Part shown: positions 7,660-16,085 of the stretch, piece after piece
Numbering within the stretch: the first letter of the stretch is position 1
Layout: every line of letters starts with the position of its first letter
Source: Agromyces fucosus
GTDB lineage: Bacteria > Actinomycetota > Actinomycetes > Actinomycetales > Microbacteriaceae
Direction: 5' to 3'
NCBI RefSeq assembly: GCF_004134865.1
Contig: NZ_SDPO01000003.1
Coordinates: 800,867 to 864,866 of the forward strand
Length of the DNA stretch: 64,000 nucleotides
Program-made: the position numbers and the translations under genes
Notes under the pieces: model-generated
The model's database searches: none
The model's input: only the letters and a program-made list of their open reading frames with translations
Told to the model about the DNA's origin: nothing

Positions 7660-8445
7660 CTAAGCAACGATAACGTCGTAGCCCGCGTCGGACAGCCGCT
7701 CGAGCTGCTCCTGCGTGGCCCCGGCGTCGGTGATGACGGTCGAGAAGAGGCGCCTCGGGCCGATCGCCGCGAACGCCCGCTTGTCGATCTTCGAGGAGTC
7801 GGCGACGAGCACCGCCTGCGTCGCACGCGCGGCCATGAGGGCGTTGACCGCGGCTTCGCGTTCGTCGTGCGAGGTCGGCCCGACGATGGGGTCGATGCCG
7901 TTGACGCCGATGAACGCGAGGTCGAGGGTGATGCTGCCGAGCACCGCGTCGGTATAGGCGCCGACCAGCTCGTACGAGCGGGCGTGCACGACGCCACCGG
8001 TCACGACGGTCTTGATCTGCGGACGCATCGCGAGCTGCATGGCGATGTTGATCGCGTTCGTGACGACGGTCAGGCTCGGGTCGGGAGCCGGTTCCATGAT
8101 GTCGGCGCGAGACATGAGCGCGTCGGCGATCGCGGTCGACGTCGTGCCGCCGCAGAGGCCGATGACGGCGCCGCGCGGCACGAGCGCGCTCGCCGCCAGG
8201 GCGATGGCGGCCTTCGCGTTCGGGTTCTGCTGGTTCTTGTACCGGATCGGCAGGTCGTAGGCGACCGAGTGCGCGACGGCTCCGCCGCGCGTGCGGGTCA
8301 GCAGCTGCTGACTGGCGAGGGCGTCGAGGTCGCGACGGGCGGTCGCGGGCGACACCTCGAGGCGCTCGACGATCTGGTCGACATCGACCTGACCGCCCTC
8401 CGCGAGGAGGTCGAGGACTGCACTCAGACGCTCGGCACGATTCAT
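7660..8445 (-). CDS. DeoR family regulator of the amino-sugar operon (AgaR-like)
   Basis: 261 residues. N-terminal DeoR winged helix (about 5-58: LSAVLDLLAEGGQVDVDQIV, then ERLEVSPATARRDLDAL) and a C-terminal sugar-phosphate sensor domain (ALVPRGAVIGLCGGTTSTAI; FIGVNGIDPIVGPTSHDE; LVADSSKI). The family usually represses and is relieved by a phosphorylated sugar of the pathway. It sits inside the operon it probably controls, between the aldolase and nagA. Its first codons are duplicated twice upstream (8442-8587), and its ATG overlaps the stop codon of the second micro-ORF by ATGA. Confidence 0.92.
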   Translation of the reverse strand: MNRAERLSAVLDLLAEGGQVDVDQIVERLEVSPATARRDLDALASQQLLTRTRGGAVAHSVAYDLPIRYKNQQNPNAKAAIALAASALVPRGAVIGLCGGTTSTAIADALMSRADIMEPAPDPSLTVVTNAINIAMQLAMRPQIKTVVTGGVVHARSYELVGAYTDAVLGSITLDLAFIGVNGIDPIVGPTSHDEREAAVNALMAARATQAVLVADSSKIDKRAFAAIGPRRLFSTVITDAGATQEQLERLSDAGYDVIVA

Positions 8446-8516
8446 CCGTTGGGGTCCTTCCCGGCGAGGAGATCGAGGACTGCACTCAGTCGCGAGTGGC
8501 GTTCCGAACGATTCAT
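8442..8516 (-). CDS. Micro-ORF 2, 24 codons, DeoR-head/aldolase-tail hybrid
   Basis: Encodes MNRSERHSRLSAVL followed by DLLAGKDPNG, with ATGA overlaps at both ends; the downstream overlap is with the true DeoR start at 8445. It differs from micro-ORF 1 mainly at residues 6-8. Ribosomes finishing the aldolase could pass through both micro-ORFs to reach DeoR, which would lower DeoR yield. That role is inference. Confidence 0.45.
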   Translation of the reverse strand: MNRSERHSRLSAVLDLLAGKDPNG

Positions 8517-8587
8517 CCGTTGGGGTCCTTCCCTGCGAGGAGATCGAGCACGGCGCTCAGCCGCCAGTCGGCTTCCGAACGATTCAT
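8445..8587 (-). repeat. 71-bp tandem duplication of the DeoR gene start
   Basis: The bases around the DeoR start occur three times with a 71-bp period: ATG codons at 8587, 8516 and 8445. The junction joins the aldolase 3' end (coding FAGKDPNG and stop) to the DeoR N-terminus (coding LDLLA), so each upstream unit begins with DeoR codons and ends with the aldolase tail. Units have diverged at roughly a quarter of positions, yet their length and ATGA joints are intact. Confidence 0.88.
8513..8587 (-). CDS. Micro-ORF 1, 24 codons, DeoR-head/aldolase-tail hybrid
   Basis: Encodes MNRSEADWRLSAVL followed by DLLAGKDPNG. Its ATG overlaps the aldolase stop (ATGA) and its own stop overlaps the next micro-ORF start. 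The second half is identical in protein to micro-ORF 2, although several of its codons differ synonymously (for example GCC/GCA, GTG/GTC). That pattern suggests translation matters. It arose by tandem duplication and may serve as a coupling relay; no function is known. Confidence 0.45.
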   Translation of the reverse strand: MNRSEADWRLSAVLDLLAGKDPNG

Positions 8588-9432
8588 CCGTTGGGGTCCT
8601 TCCCGGCGAAGAGGCGGAGCAGGCGGGCCGCCTCCGCCTCGATGGCGTCTCGTCCGGCGGCGAGGTACTTTCGCGAGTCTACGACCGTCGGATGCTCGTC
8701 GAGGAATCTGCGGATCGCGCCGGTGAACTGCGCGTTCAGGTGCGTCGAGACGTTGATCTTCACGAGACCGGCGCGGATGCCCGCGACGATCGTCTCATCG
8801 GGCACGCCCGACGACCCGTGCAGCACGAGCGGCACGGGCACCGCCGCCCGGAGGCGGGCGATGAGTTCGAGGTCGAGCGCCGCGTTCCGCTCGGTCATGG
8901 CATGCGACGACCCGACGGCGACGGCGAGGGCCTCGACGCCCGTCTGCGCGACGAACTGCGCGGCCTCGGCGGGGTCGGTGCGCACGCCGGGCGCGTGGGC
9001 GCCGTCCTTGCCGCCGATCTCGCCGAGCTCGGCCTCGACGAGCACGCCGGTGGTCGCGGCGTGCGCGACGACCCTGCGCGTCGTCTCGACGTTGTCGGCG
9101 AAGTCGAGCTTGGCGCCGTCGTACATGACCGAACCGAAGCCGTGGTCGATCGCGAGGAGTGCGAGCTCGGGGTCTTCGGCGTGGTCGAGGTGCACCGCGA
9201 CGGCGGCACTCGATGCCTCGGCCACGGCGAGCGTGGCGCGGGCGATCGGCTCGAAGCCGCCGTGGTACCGGATCGCGTTCTCGGAGATCTGCAGGATCAC
9301 CGGCAGTCCGGTCGACTCGGCCGCCCGCACGAGGGCCTCGGCGGTCTCGAGGTGCAGCACGTTGAAGGCGCCGACGGCACGGCCGGCGACGACGGCGTCG
9401 GTGAGGATGGCGCGAGTGGGGGTGAGGGTCAT
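8584..9432 (-). CDS. Class II ketose-bisphosphate aldolase (tagatose-bisphosphate type)
   Basis: 282 residues, family length. Zn-dependent cleavage of tagatose-1,6- or fructose-1,6-bisphosphate to DHAP and glyceraldehyde-3-phosphate. Seen: GAFNVLHLETAEALV at the N-terminus, HLDHAED with metal His and catalytic-region Asp, VEAELGEIGGKDG with a metal-ligand Glu, VGSSHAM and VLHGSSGVPDETI with the third His. It follows the PfkB kinase with an ATGA overlap, consistent with a GatY/KbaY/AgaY role after sugar-phosphate phosphorylation. The C-terminal tail FAGKDPNG is copied in the two micro-ORFs downstream. Confidence 0.9.
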   Translation of the reverse strand: MTLTPTRAILTDAVVAGRAVGAFNVLHLETAEALVRAAESTGLPVILQISENAIRYHGGFEPIARATLAVAEASSAAVAVHLDHAEDPELALLAIDHGFGSVMYDGAKLDFADNVETTRRVVAHAATTGVLVEAELGEIGGKDGAHAPGVRTDPAEAAQFVAQTGVEALAVAVGSSHAMTERNAALDLELIARLRAAVPVPLVLHGSSGVPDETIVAGIRAGLVKINVSTHLNAQFTGAIRRFLDEHPTVVDSRKYLAAGRDAIEAEAARLLRLFAGKDPNG

Positions 9433-10421
9433 GCGGTCGCTTCCCGATCGGATGGTCCGGCGTTGCCGGTGCTGGTCGTGGTCACGACGACCTCGTGTTC
9501 GAGGGCGGCGTGTTCGGGGGAGAGGTCGCCCGCGAGCGGCATGAGCACGGCCGAGGCCGACCAGGCGGTCGCGCGGCGAGCGAGTCGTGCCCGCGCATCG
9601 GCCGAGGCGGGGCTGTCGGCGGCGAGGTCGGGGGTCTCGGCGAGTGCCGCGGCCATCGCGGCGACCGCGGCGTCGCCCGCGCCGGTCGCGTTGCCGTGCA
9701 GCCTGCGGGGCAGGCCGGCGCGGATGCCGCCCGGAGCATCCGCCGTCTGGATCAGGAGGCCCTCGGAGCCGAGCGAGGCGACGACGATGCCTGCGCCGAG
9801 CGCGAGCAGTGCGCGCGCTCCTGCTGCGGGTTCGTCGAGCCCGGTCTCGGCGCGGAGCTCCTCGGCGTTGGGCTTCAGCGCCGAGGCGCCGGCGCGCGCG
9901 GCGGCGGCCAGGCCGGGCCCGCTCGTGTCGACGATCACGGGCACGCCGGCGTCGCGGAGCGCACCGACGAGTGCGCCGAGCTCGTCGGGGCCGAATCCCG
10001 TGGGCAGGCTCCCGCAGATCGCGACGGCATCGGCGCCGCGGCCGAGCTCGAGTGCGCTCGCGGTCAGCGCGGCGACCTCATCGGGCGCGAGGCCGTCGCC
10101 GCGTTCGTTCAGCACCGTCGTCTCCCCGCTCGACTCGTCGACGAGGGCGATGCTGCGCCGGGTCGCGCCCGCGACGGGGACGAGGCGATGCGGGATGCCG
10201 CTCGACTCGAGCTCCGCGGCGAACTCCTCGCCGACCGCGCCACCGGAGGTCGTGAGGGCGAGCACCTCATGTCCTTCGGCGTGCAGCACGCGGGCGACGT
10301 TCAGCCCCTTGCCGCCGGCACGCGCGGCGCCGGCATCGACGCGGTGCGTCTCGCCGGGCAGCAGGCGGTCGGCGTGCCAGGTCAGGTCGAGTGCCGGGTT
10401 CGGCGTCACCGTGAGGATCAC
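9429..10421 (-). CDS. PfkB family 1-phosphofructokinase / tagatose-6-phosphate kinase
   Basis: 330 residues. Ribokinase-fold kinase with the N-terminal family signature MILTVTPNPALDLTW, the substrate-site segment GGKGLNVARVLHAEG and the ATP/catalytic motif NATGAGDAAVAAMAAAL with its catalytic Asp. This is the FruK/LacC subgroup. In this operon it probably phosphorylates tagatose-6-phosphate (or fructose-6-phosphate) before the aldolase. The GTG at 10421 overlaps the ROK gene stop by GTGA; the open frame extends further upstream only as shadow of the ROK gene. C-terminal tail about 30 residues longer than I expect for the subgroup. Confidence 0.88.
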   Translation of the reverse strand: MILTVTPNPALDLTWHADRLLPGETHRVDAGAARAGGKGLNVARVLHAEGHEVLALTTSGGAVGEEFAAELESSGIPHRLVPVAGATRRSIALVDESSGETTVLNERGDGLAPDEVAALTASALELGRGADAVAICGSLPTGFGPDELGALVGALRDAGVPVIVDTSGPGLAAAARAGASALKPNAEELRAETGLDEPAAGARALLALGAGIVVASLGSEGLLIQTADAPGGIRAGLPRRLHGNATGAGDAAVAAMAAALAETPDLAADSPASADARARLARRATAWSASAVLMPLAGDLSPEHAALEHEVVVTTTSTGNAGPSDREATA

Positions 10422-11392
10422 GCGGCACCGCCGCCGAGCCGGGCGGATGCGAGATCGCGGGCCGCGAGCGCCGTGCCGAGGAGGCCGGCGTCGTCGCCGA
10501 GCTCGGCGTGCACGAGGGCCGGGCGGCGGTGGAAGCTGAGCAGGGCGTCGAGCCGTGCCCCGAGCGGGCCGAAGAGCGCGGGACCGGCCTGGGCGAGGCC
10601 CCCGCCGATGACGACCGCCTCGGGCGCGACGACGGCGACGAGACGCGCGATCGCCTCCGCGAGCGCCTCGACGGCGTCGTCCCATACCCTGCGCGCGAGC
10701 GCGTCGCCCGCGGTCGCGGCATCGAGCACTTCACGAGCCCCGCTGACGGGCGTGCCCGTCGCGGCGGAGTATCGGCGGGCGATCGCACCGGCCGAGGCGA
10801 TCGTCTCGAGGCATCCGATCGCACCGCAGGGGCAGCGCTCGCCGAGCGGGTCGGCGAGGGAGTGGCCGATCTCGCCCGCGAAGCCGCCGCCCGCGTAGGG
10901 GTGGCCGTCGAGCACGAGCGCGCTCGCGATGCCCGTGCCGATCGCCAGCACGACGACGTCGCCGTAGCCGCGAGCGGCACCGAGCCGGTGCTCGGCGTCG
11001 CCGGCGGCCCGCACGTCGTGGCCGAAGGCGACCGGCAGGTCGAGGGCGGCCTCGGCGAGAGAGCGGATCGGGGCGTCGCGCCAGCCGAGGTTCGAGGCGA
11101 ACATGCCGACGCCGGTGAGTTCGTCGACGAGTCCGGGCACGCTGACCCCGGCGGCGACCGGAACGATGCCGGGAGCGGCCGCGAGGTGCTCGCGCGCGAG
11201 GACGGCGAGCGACGCGACGATCGTGCCGGCGGGATCCGCGGGGTCGAGGGGCGTCGGCGTGCGGCGGAGGCCGAGCACCCGCCCCGACGCGTCGACGAGC
11301 GCGGACTTCGTGTCGGTGCCGCCGACGTCGAAGGCGAGCACCGCATCGCCCGGGCCGAGCCGGGTCGCGTCGAGGGAGGGGCGTTCGGTCAT
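10418..11392 (-). CDS. ROK family sugar kinase (amino-sugar kinase, AgaK/NagK-like)
   Basis: 324 residues. ATP-binding motif FDVGGTDTKSALVD (D22), ATGTGI-like segment LAIGTGIASALVLDG, EIGHSLADP and the ROK zinc motif CPCGAIGCLE are all present, so the protein should be an active ROK kinase rather than a regulator; there is no N-terminal DNA-binding domain. In an operon with an ABC transporter (free sugar uptake, no PTS) a kinase producing N-acetylhexosamine-6-phosphate is needed, and this is the obvious candidate. Start ATG at 11392 shares one base with the stop of the SIS gene (TGATG). Confidence 0.9.
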   Translation of the reverse strand: MTERPSLDATRLGPGDAVLAFDVGGTDTKSALVDASGRVLGLRRTPTPLDPADPAGTIVASLAVLAREHLAAAPGIVPVAAGVSVPGLVDELTGVGMFASNLGWRDAPIRSLAEAALDLPVAFGHDVRAAGDAEHRLGAARGYGDVVVLAIGTGIASALVLDGHPYAGGGFAGEIGHSLADPLGERCPCGAIGCLETIASAGAIARRYSAATGTPVSGAREVLDAATAGDALARRVWDDAVEALAEAIARLVAVVAPEAVVIGGGLAQAGPALFGPLGARLDALLSFHRRPALVHAELGDDAGLLGTALAARDLASARLGGGAA

Positions 11393-12303
11393 CAGGCGTC
11401 GAGGATGACGGAGCGGGTGAGGTTGCGCGGAGCGTCGGGGTCGAGGCCCTTCGCGCGGGCGCGGGCGAGCGAGACACGCTGCGCGCGCACGAGTTCGGCC
11501 ATCGGGTCGAGCGTGCCCGCCTCGAAGTGGGCGCCGGTGGCGGCGACGTCGCCGGCGAGGCCCTCGGGCGTCTCGCCGAACTGCCAGGTGACCCGGCCCG
11601 GAGCCGCGATCGCGATCGGTCCGTGGCGGTACTCCATCGACGGGTACGACTCGGTCCACGACTGGGAGGCCTCGCGCATCTTCAGGGCGGCCTCGTGCGC
11701 GAGCCCGACCGACCAGCCGCGGCCGAGGAAGGTGTACTGCTCGGCATCGGTCAGTTCGGGTGCGAGTTCTTCGGCCACGGCGCGCTCGGCGTCGGCGATC
11801 GCACCGCTCAGGTCTTCGCCGAGCGACGCGCGGAAGAGCGCCAGCGCGGTCGTCGCGAAGCGGGTCTGCACGACCGACTGCTCATCGGCGAACGGCAGCA
11901 GCACGGCGTCGTCGACGAGGCCGACGAGCGGCGAGGATGCGTCGCCGATGACGCCGACGGTGCGCACACGGCCGCGCAGGCCCTCGACGAGCTGGAGCAC
12001 CTCGGTGGTCGTGCCCGACCGGGTAAGGGCGACGACGGCGTCGTAGCCGCGGTCGACGAAGGCCTCGGATGCCGCGAAGGCGTCGGTCTGGCCGTGGCCG
12101 CCGGCTTCGCGGAGCCAGGCGTACGACTGCGCGATGAACCAGGAGGTGCCGCAGCCCACCACGGCGATGCGTGCTCCGCGAGCGGGGAGCAGTGCCTGCT
12201 CGGCGCGGAGCGACTCCGCTTTCGCCCACGTCTCGGGCTGCGAGTCGAGCTCGGCCGACATGTGTTCGGCAGCGGTGTGTTCGGTGGTCGAATGCTCGGT
12301 CAA
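11392..12303 (-). CDS. SIS-domain sugar-phosphate isomerase/deaminase (AgaS-like)
   Basis: 303 residues with two SIS domains (about 25-160: VVGCGTSWFIAQSYAWLREA; and 180-290), lacking the glutaminase half of GlmS. Such proteins act as amino-sugar-phosphate deaminases/isomerases; AgaS converts galactosamine-6-phosphate to tagatose-6-phosphate. First gene of the minus-strand operon. TTG at 12303 is preferred because GGAG lies 5 nt upstream; the ATG at 12261 lacks a site. The N-terminus has a small TEH/AEH repeat. With NagB already encoded at the window edge, a second deaminase argues for a different sugar, probably GalNAc. Confidence 0.85.
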   Translation of the reverse strand: MTEHSTTEHTAAEHMSAELDSQPETWAKAESLRAEQALLPARGARIAVVGCGTSWFIAQSYAWLREAGGHGQTDAFAASEAFVDRGYDAVVALTRSGTTTEVLQLVEGLRGRVRTVGVIGDASSPLVGLVDDAVLLPFADEQSVVQTRFATTALALFRASLGEDLSGAIADAERAVAEELAPELTDAEQYTFLGRGWSVGLAHEAALKMREASQSWTESYPSMEYRHGPIAIAAPGRVTWQFGETPEGLAGDVAATGAHFEAGTLDPMAELVRAQRVSLARARAKGLDPDAPRNLTRSVILDA

Positions 12304-12677
12304 GACGGCTCCAGACGGGTGTTCGGCGGCCGGCGCACGATATCGGCGCCGACATGACTACTCATGATTGCAGATGACTGCAATCCATGTCCAACGATCA
12401 GTCAAACGATCGATTCGATCACATCGATCACAGTTGCGAATTTGTGAGGGATCTGAACAAAATCTCATAACGAATCAGTTGCACGGCTTGACGGCCGATC
12501 CGGATTCGACATAGATTTCGTGCGTCGAGTGAACGAACATGATCGTTTACACGGCGAAACGTTCAGGAAACAGCACTCGGGCAGAGTCGTCGGGTGCGAG
12601 GTTCTCGAACACACGCACCGTCGCGCGAGGCTCCATCCGGGCGTAGGTGCACCATCCACCACAGTGAGGAAGCATCC
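12304..12677. promoter_or_regulatory. Divergent control region of the amino-sugar operon and sugar ABC transporter
   Basis: 374 bp, AT-rich relative to surroundings. Seen: inverted repeat GATTGCA-N6-TGCAATC at 12366-12385 near the minus-strand operon; clustered CGATC words at about 12395-12430; TTGACG (12488-12493), 18 bp, TAGATT (12512-12517) as a plausible promoter for the transporter; and AACGA-N6-TCGTT at 12532-12547 over the likely transcription start. These dyads are candidate operators for the DeoR regulator or a LacI protein elsewhere. GAGGAAG precedes the ATG at 12678. Confidence 0.6.
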
Positions 12678-13925
12678 ATGAAGAAGTCTCTGCGCCTCGG
12701 CACGGCCGTCGCGCTCGCCGCCACGGCGTCGCTCACACTCGCCTCCTGCGGCTTCGGCGGCGGTTCCGGCGATGACGAAGCCGGTGGGAAGACCACCCTC
12801 GACCTGCTCGTGCCGAGCTACTCCGACAACACCCAGGGCCTCTGGGAAGACGTCATCGAGGGGTTCGAAGCCGAGAACACCGACATCGACGTCAAGCTCG
12901 AGGTGCAGTCGTGGGACAACCTCGAGACCGTCATCGCCACCAAGATCCAGGGCGGTGAGGCACCCGACATCTACAACGGCGGCCCCTTCGCCGGCTTCGC
13001 AGCCGACGAACTGCTCTACCCGGCCGAAGACGTCGTCTCGCCCGACACGTTCAGCGACTTCCAGGACTCGTTCATCGCGAACGCCGAGGTCGACGGCACG
13101 GCGTACGCCCTGCCGCTCATCGCCTCGGCTCGTGCGCTGTTCGTGAACAACGCGCTGCTCGAGCAGGCCGGCGTCACGGCGCCGCCCACCAACTGGGACG
13201 AGCTGCTCGACGCTGCCACGAAGGTCTCCGCCCTCGGCGGCGGCATCGCCGGGTACGGCATGCCCCTCGGCTCCGAAGAGGCGCAGGCCGAGGCGGCCGT
13301 GTGGCTCTGGGGCGGCGGCGGCACGTTCGGCGACGCGACCGAGATCACCGTCGACGACCCGGCGAACCTGCCCGGTGCCGACCAGATCAAGAAGATGATC
13401 GACGCGGGCGCCACGCAGGCCGACCCGGGCTCGACCGACCGTTCGCCGCTCATGGACATCTTCATCCAGGGCAAGATCGGCATGCAGGTCGGCCTCCCGC
13501 CGACCGTCGGCCAGATCGAGGAGAACAACCCCGAGCTCGACTACTCGATCGTCCCGATCCCCACGCAGGACGGCAGCCCGATGACGGTCGGCGTCATGGA
13601 CCAGCTGATGGCCTTCGAGAACGACGGCGACAAGCAGGACGCCATCACGAAGTTCCTCGACTACTACTACACCTCCGACGTGTACGTGCCGTGGGTGCAG
13701 GCCGAGGGCTTCCTCCCGGTCACGAAGTCGGGTGCTGAGGCGCTCTCGGGTGAAGAGGCGCTCGCGCCGTTCCTCGAGGTCCTGCCGGACGCGAAGTTCT
13801 ACCCGAGCACCAACCCGCAGTGGTCGGCGACGGATGCCGCGTTCAAGGCGCTGTTCGGACAGCTTCAGACGAAGCCCGCACAGGACGTGCTGACCGAGAT
13901 CCAGGCGCAGGCCGACGCGGGCTGA
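12678..13925 (+). CDS. Sugar ABC transporter substrate-binding lipoprotein
   Basis: 415 residues, family 1 (MalE-like) solute-binding protein. Lipobox LASC with the lipidated Cys at about 24 after a Lys-containing hydrophobic signal, so it is membrane-anchored outside the cell. It leads a binding-protein/permease/permease operon without an ATPase gene; a shared MsiK-type ATPase elsewhere is the usual actinobacterial arrangement. Position opposite the amino-sugar operon suggests GalNAc, GlcNAc or a chitobiose-like ligand. The ATG at 12678 is chosen over an open frame beginning 84 bp upstream because of the signal peptide and ribosome-binding site. Confidence 0.93.
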   Translation: MKKSLRLGTAVALAATASLTLASCGFGGGSGDDEAGGKTTLDLLVPSYSDNTQGLWEDVIEGFEAENTDIDVKLEVQSWDNLETVIATKIQGGEAPDIYNGGPFAGFAADELLYPAEDVVSPDTFSDFQDSFIANAEVDGTAYALPLIASARALFVNNALLEQAGVTAPPTNWDELLDAATKVSALGGGIAGYGMPLGSEEAQAEAAVWLWGGGGTFGDATEITVDDPANLPGADQIKKMIDAGATQADPGSTDRSPLMDIFIQGKIGMQVGLPPTVGQIEENNPELDYSIVPIPTQDGSPMTVGVMDQLMAFENDGDKQDAITKFLDYYYTSDVYVPWVQAEGFLPVTKSGAEALSGEEALAPFLEVLPDAKFYPSTNPQWSATDAAFKALFGQLQTKPAQDVLTEIQAQADAG

Positions 13926-13983
13926 TCCCGCCTCGACCAGCAGTTCGTTCGCACTACCCGGAGGGATCGGTGACCACCGAACC

Positions 13984-14970
13984 ATGAGCACCACATCCGA
14001 TGCGTCACCGATCCAGGCGGGGGCGGCCGACGGCCGCCCCCGTCCCGGGAGCGGAGCACCCGCCAAGGGTGGAGCCGCCGCTCCTCGCCCCAGGGGCCGC
14101 GACCTGCTCCATGCCCTGCCGTGGATCGGCCCCGCCCTCATCCTCATCTTCGGCGTCGTGCTGTTCCCGGCCGTCGTCATGTTCTACAACTCGACCCGCG
14201 ACATCTCCCAGAGCGGCGTCGACAAGGGATCGGTCGGCCTCGACAACTACATCGAGGTCTTCAACTTCCCCTACTTCTGGCCGATCTTCGGCCGCACGAT
14301 CATCTGGGTCGTCGTGGTCGTCGTCGCGACGGTCGTCATCTCGCTCGGCCTCGCGCAGATCCTGAACAAGGCCTTCCCCGGCCGCCGCATCGTGCGCCTC
14401 GCGGTCATCATCCCGTGGGCGGCATCCGTGGTCATGACGACGATGGTCGTCTACTACGGCCTTGAGCCCTACTTCGGCATCATCAACAAGTTCCTCGTCG
14501 ACATCGGCCTCGTCGACACCCCCGAGGGCTACGGCTGGACCCGGAACCCGGTGACCGCCTTCGCGTGGTCGATCGTCGTCGCGATCTTCGTGTCGCTGCC
14601 GTTCACGACGTACACGATCCTCGCGGGGCTCCAGACGGTGCCGGGCGAGGTGCTCGAGGCCGCCAAGATGGACGGCGCCGGGCCCATTCGCACCTACTGG
14701 GGGGTCGTGCTGCCCCAACTGCGCAGCGCCCTCGCCGTCGCGGTGCTGATCAACATCATCAACGTCTTCAACTCGCTGCCGATCCTGAAGGTGATGACCG
14801 GGTCGATCCCCGGCTACGACGCCGACACGATCATGACGATGATCTTCAAGTACATCCAGAACCAGCACAAGGTCGATGTCGCGAGCGCCCTCTCGGTCGT
14901 CGCGTTCGTCATCGTCATCGTGATCGTCGCCGTCTACGTGCGCGTGGTCAAGCCCATGAAGGAGGTCTGA
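13984..14970 (+). CDS. Sugar ABC transporter permease, MalF type
   Basis: 328 residues, about six membrane segments after a Pro/Gly/Ala-rich cytoplasmic tail of roughly 45 residues. The EAA loop that docks the ATPase is visible (EVLEAAKMDGAGPIRTYWGV). Forms the translocation pore with the next gene. ATG start. Confidence 0.93.
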   Translation: MSTTSDASPIQAGAADGRPRPGSGAPAKGGAAAPRPRGRDLLHALPWIGPALILIFGVVLFPAVVMFYNSTRDISQSGVDKGSVGLDNYIEVFNFPYFWPIFGRTIIWVVVVVVATVVISLGLAQILNKAFPGRRIVRLAVIIPWAASVVMTTMVVYYGLEPYFGIINKFLVDIGLVDTPEGYGWTRNPVTAFAWSIVVAIFVSLPFTTYTILAGLQTVPGEVLEAAKMDGAGPIRTYWGVVLPQLRSALAVAVLINIINVFNSLPILKVMTGSIPGYDADTIMTMIFKYIQNQHKVDVASALSVVAFVIVIVIVAVYVRVVKPMKEV

Positions 14971-14972
14971 TC

Positions 14973-15881
14973 GTGGCCGTCACCGCACCCGCGTTCGAGA
15001 CGATCGCCCCGCCCGCGGCATCCGCTCGCAAGCGCCGTTACACCGAAGACCAGGTGCCGCTCCGCAAGGTGATCGTGCGCATGATCGCGGGCTTCATCGT
15101 GCTCGCGATCTTCGTGCTCCCGTACGTCATCATGTTCTTCGGATCGGTGAAGACGAAGGCGCAGATCCGCTCGGTCGACCCCACCTACTTCCCCACGGAG
15201 TGGCACTGGGAGAACTACGTCAACATGTGGTCGACGCCCGAGACGCCGCTGCCGCAGAACCTGATCTCGACGATCATCATCTCGGTCTTCGCGACGTTGA
15301 TCGTGCTGCTCGTCGCGATGCCGGCGGCGTACTACACGGCCCGCTTCAAGTTCCCGTTCCGCATGGTGTTCCTCTTCCTCGTGATCGTCACGCAGATGCT
15401 GCAGCCGGCCGTGCTGACCTCGGGCCTGTTCCGCCAGTTCCTCGCGTTCGACATGATCGACACGTGGGCCGCGATGATCTTCATCAACGCCGCGTTCAAC
15501 CTCTCGTTCGCCGTGTGGATCATGCACTCGTTCTTCGCCGGCATCCCGAAGGAGGTCGACGAGGCTGCTCAGATCGACGGCGCGGGCCGGCTCCGGGTGC
15601 TCTTCACCATCAGCCTGCCGCTCGTCTGGCCCGGCATCGTGACCGCGATCGTGTTCACCTTCGTCGCGTGCTGGAACGAGTTCGCGGCCTCGCTCGTGAT
15701 CCTCTCGACGGCGGGCAACCAGCCGCTCTCTGTGGCCCTCACGAAGTTCGTCGGCCAGTACGAGACCTCGTGGCAGTACGTGTTCGGCGTCTCGATCGTC
15801 GCGATCGTGCCGGTGGTCATCCTCTTCATGATCATCGAGAAGCGCCTCGTCGGCGGCCTCACCGCCGGCAGCGTCAAGTAA
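14973..15881 (+). CDS. Sugar ABC transporter permease, MalG type
   Basis: 302 residues, six membrane segments; EAA loop EVDEAAQIDGAGRLRVLF. The GTG at 14973 has AAGGAGG (14959-14965) in the last codons of the previous gene, two bases after its stop, so the two permeases are translated together. The longer frame upstream is shadow of the previous gene. Ends with a strong hairpin. Confidence 0.93.
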   Translation: MAVTAPAFETIAPPAASARKRRYTEDQVPLRKVIVRMIAGFIVLAIFVLPYVIMFFGSVKTKAQIRSVDPTYFPTEWHWENYVNMWSTPETPLPQNLISTIIISVFATLIVLLVAMPAAYYTARFKFPFRMVFLFLVIVTQMLQPAVLTSGLFRQFLAFDMIDTWAAMIFINAAFNLSFAVWIMHSFFAGIPKEVDEAAQIDGAGRLRVLFTISLPLVWPGIVTAIVFTFVACWNEFAASLVILSTAGNQPLSVALTKFVGQYETSWQYVFGVSIVAIVPVVILFMIIEKRLVGGLTAGSVK

Positions 15882-15893
15882 CCACCAGAACCA

Positions 15894-15931
15894 GCGGATG
15901 TCGCGGGTGCCGCCTGCCCCGCGACATCCGC
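15894..15931. terminator. Hairpin terminator after the ABC transporter operon
   Basis: 14-bp perfect stem (15894-15907 with 15918-15931) around a 10-nt loop, beginning 12 bp after the stop codon. The arms carry GCGGATGTC, a near-variant of the dispersed CGGATGCC word. Confidence 0.8.
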
Positions 15932-16085
15932 TTCTCTGTGCTCGCCCTCCGGCCACGGCGCTGAGGCAAAGGCTCCAGCCGACTTCGAGGAGTTCCCCGA
16001 TTTCGAGGAGATCCTCGATTCCGAGGAGTGATCGGCGCGATCCCGTCCTCTGATCTGCAGATCTCCGCTCGAACCGCCGGTCCGG

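Noticed and set aside
6355..10539. A 1394-codon open frame on the plus strand
   Set aside because: It runs antisense through nagA, DeoR, aldolase, PfkB and ROK genes whose motifs are clear. Its Arg/Gly/Glu-rich product is the usual third-position shadow of high-G+C genes.
12594..12677. Upstream extension of the sugar-binding lipoprotein
   Set aside because: It would bury the signal peptide and lies across the promoter leader; the ATG at 12678 has a ribosome-binding site and lipoprotein signal.
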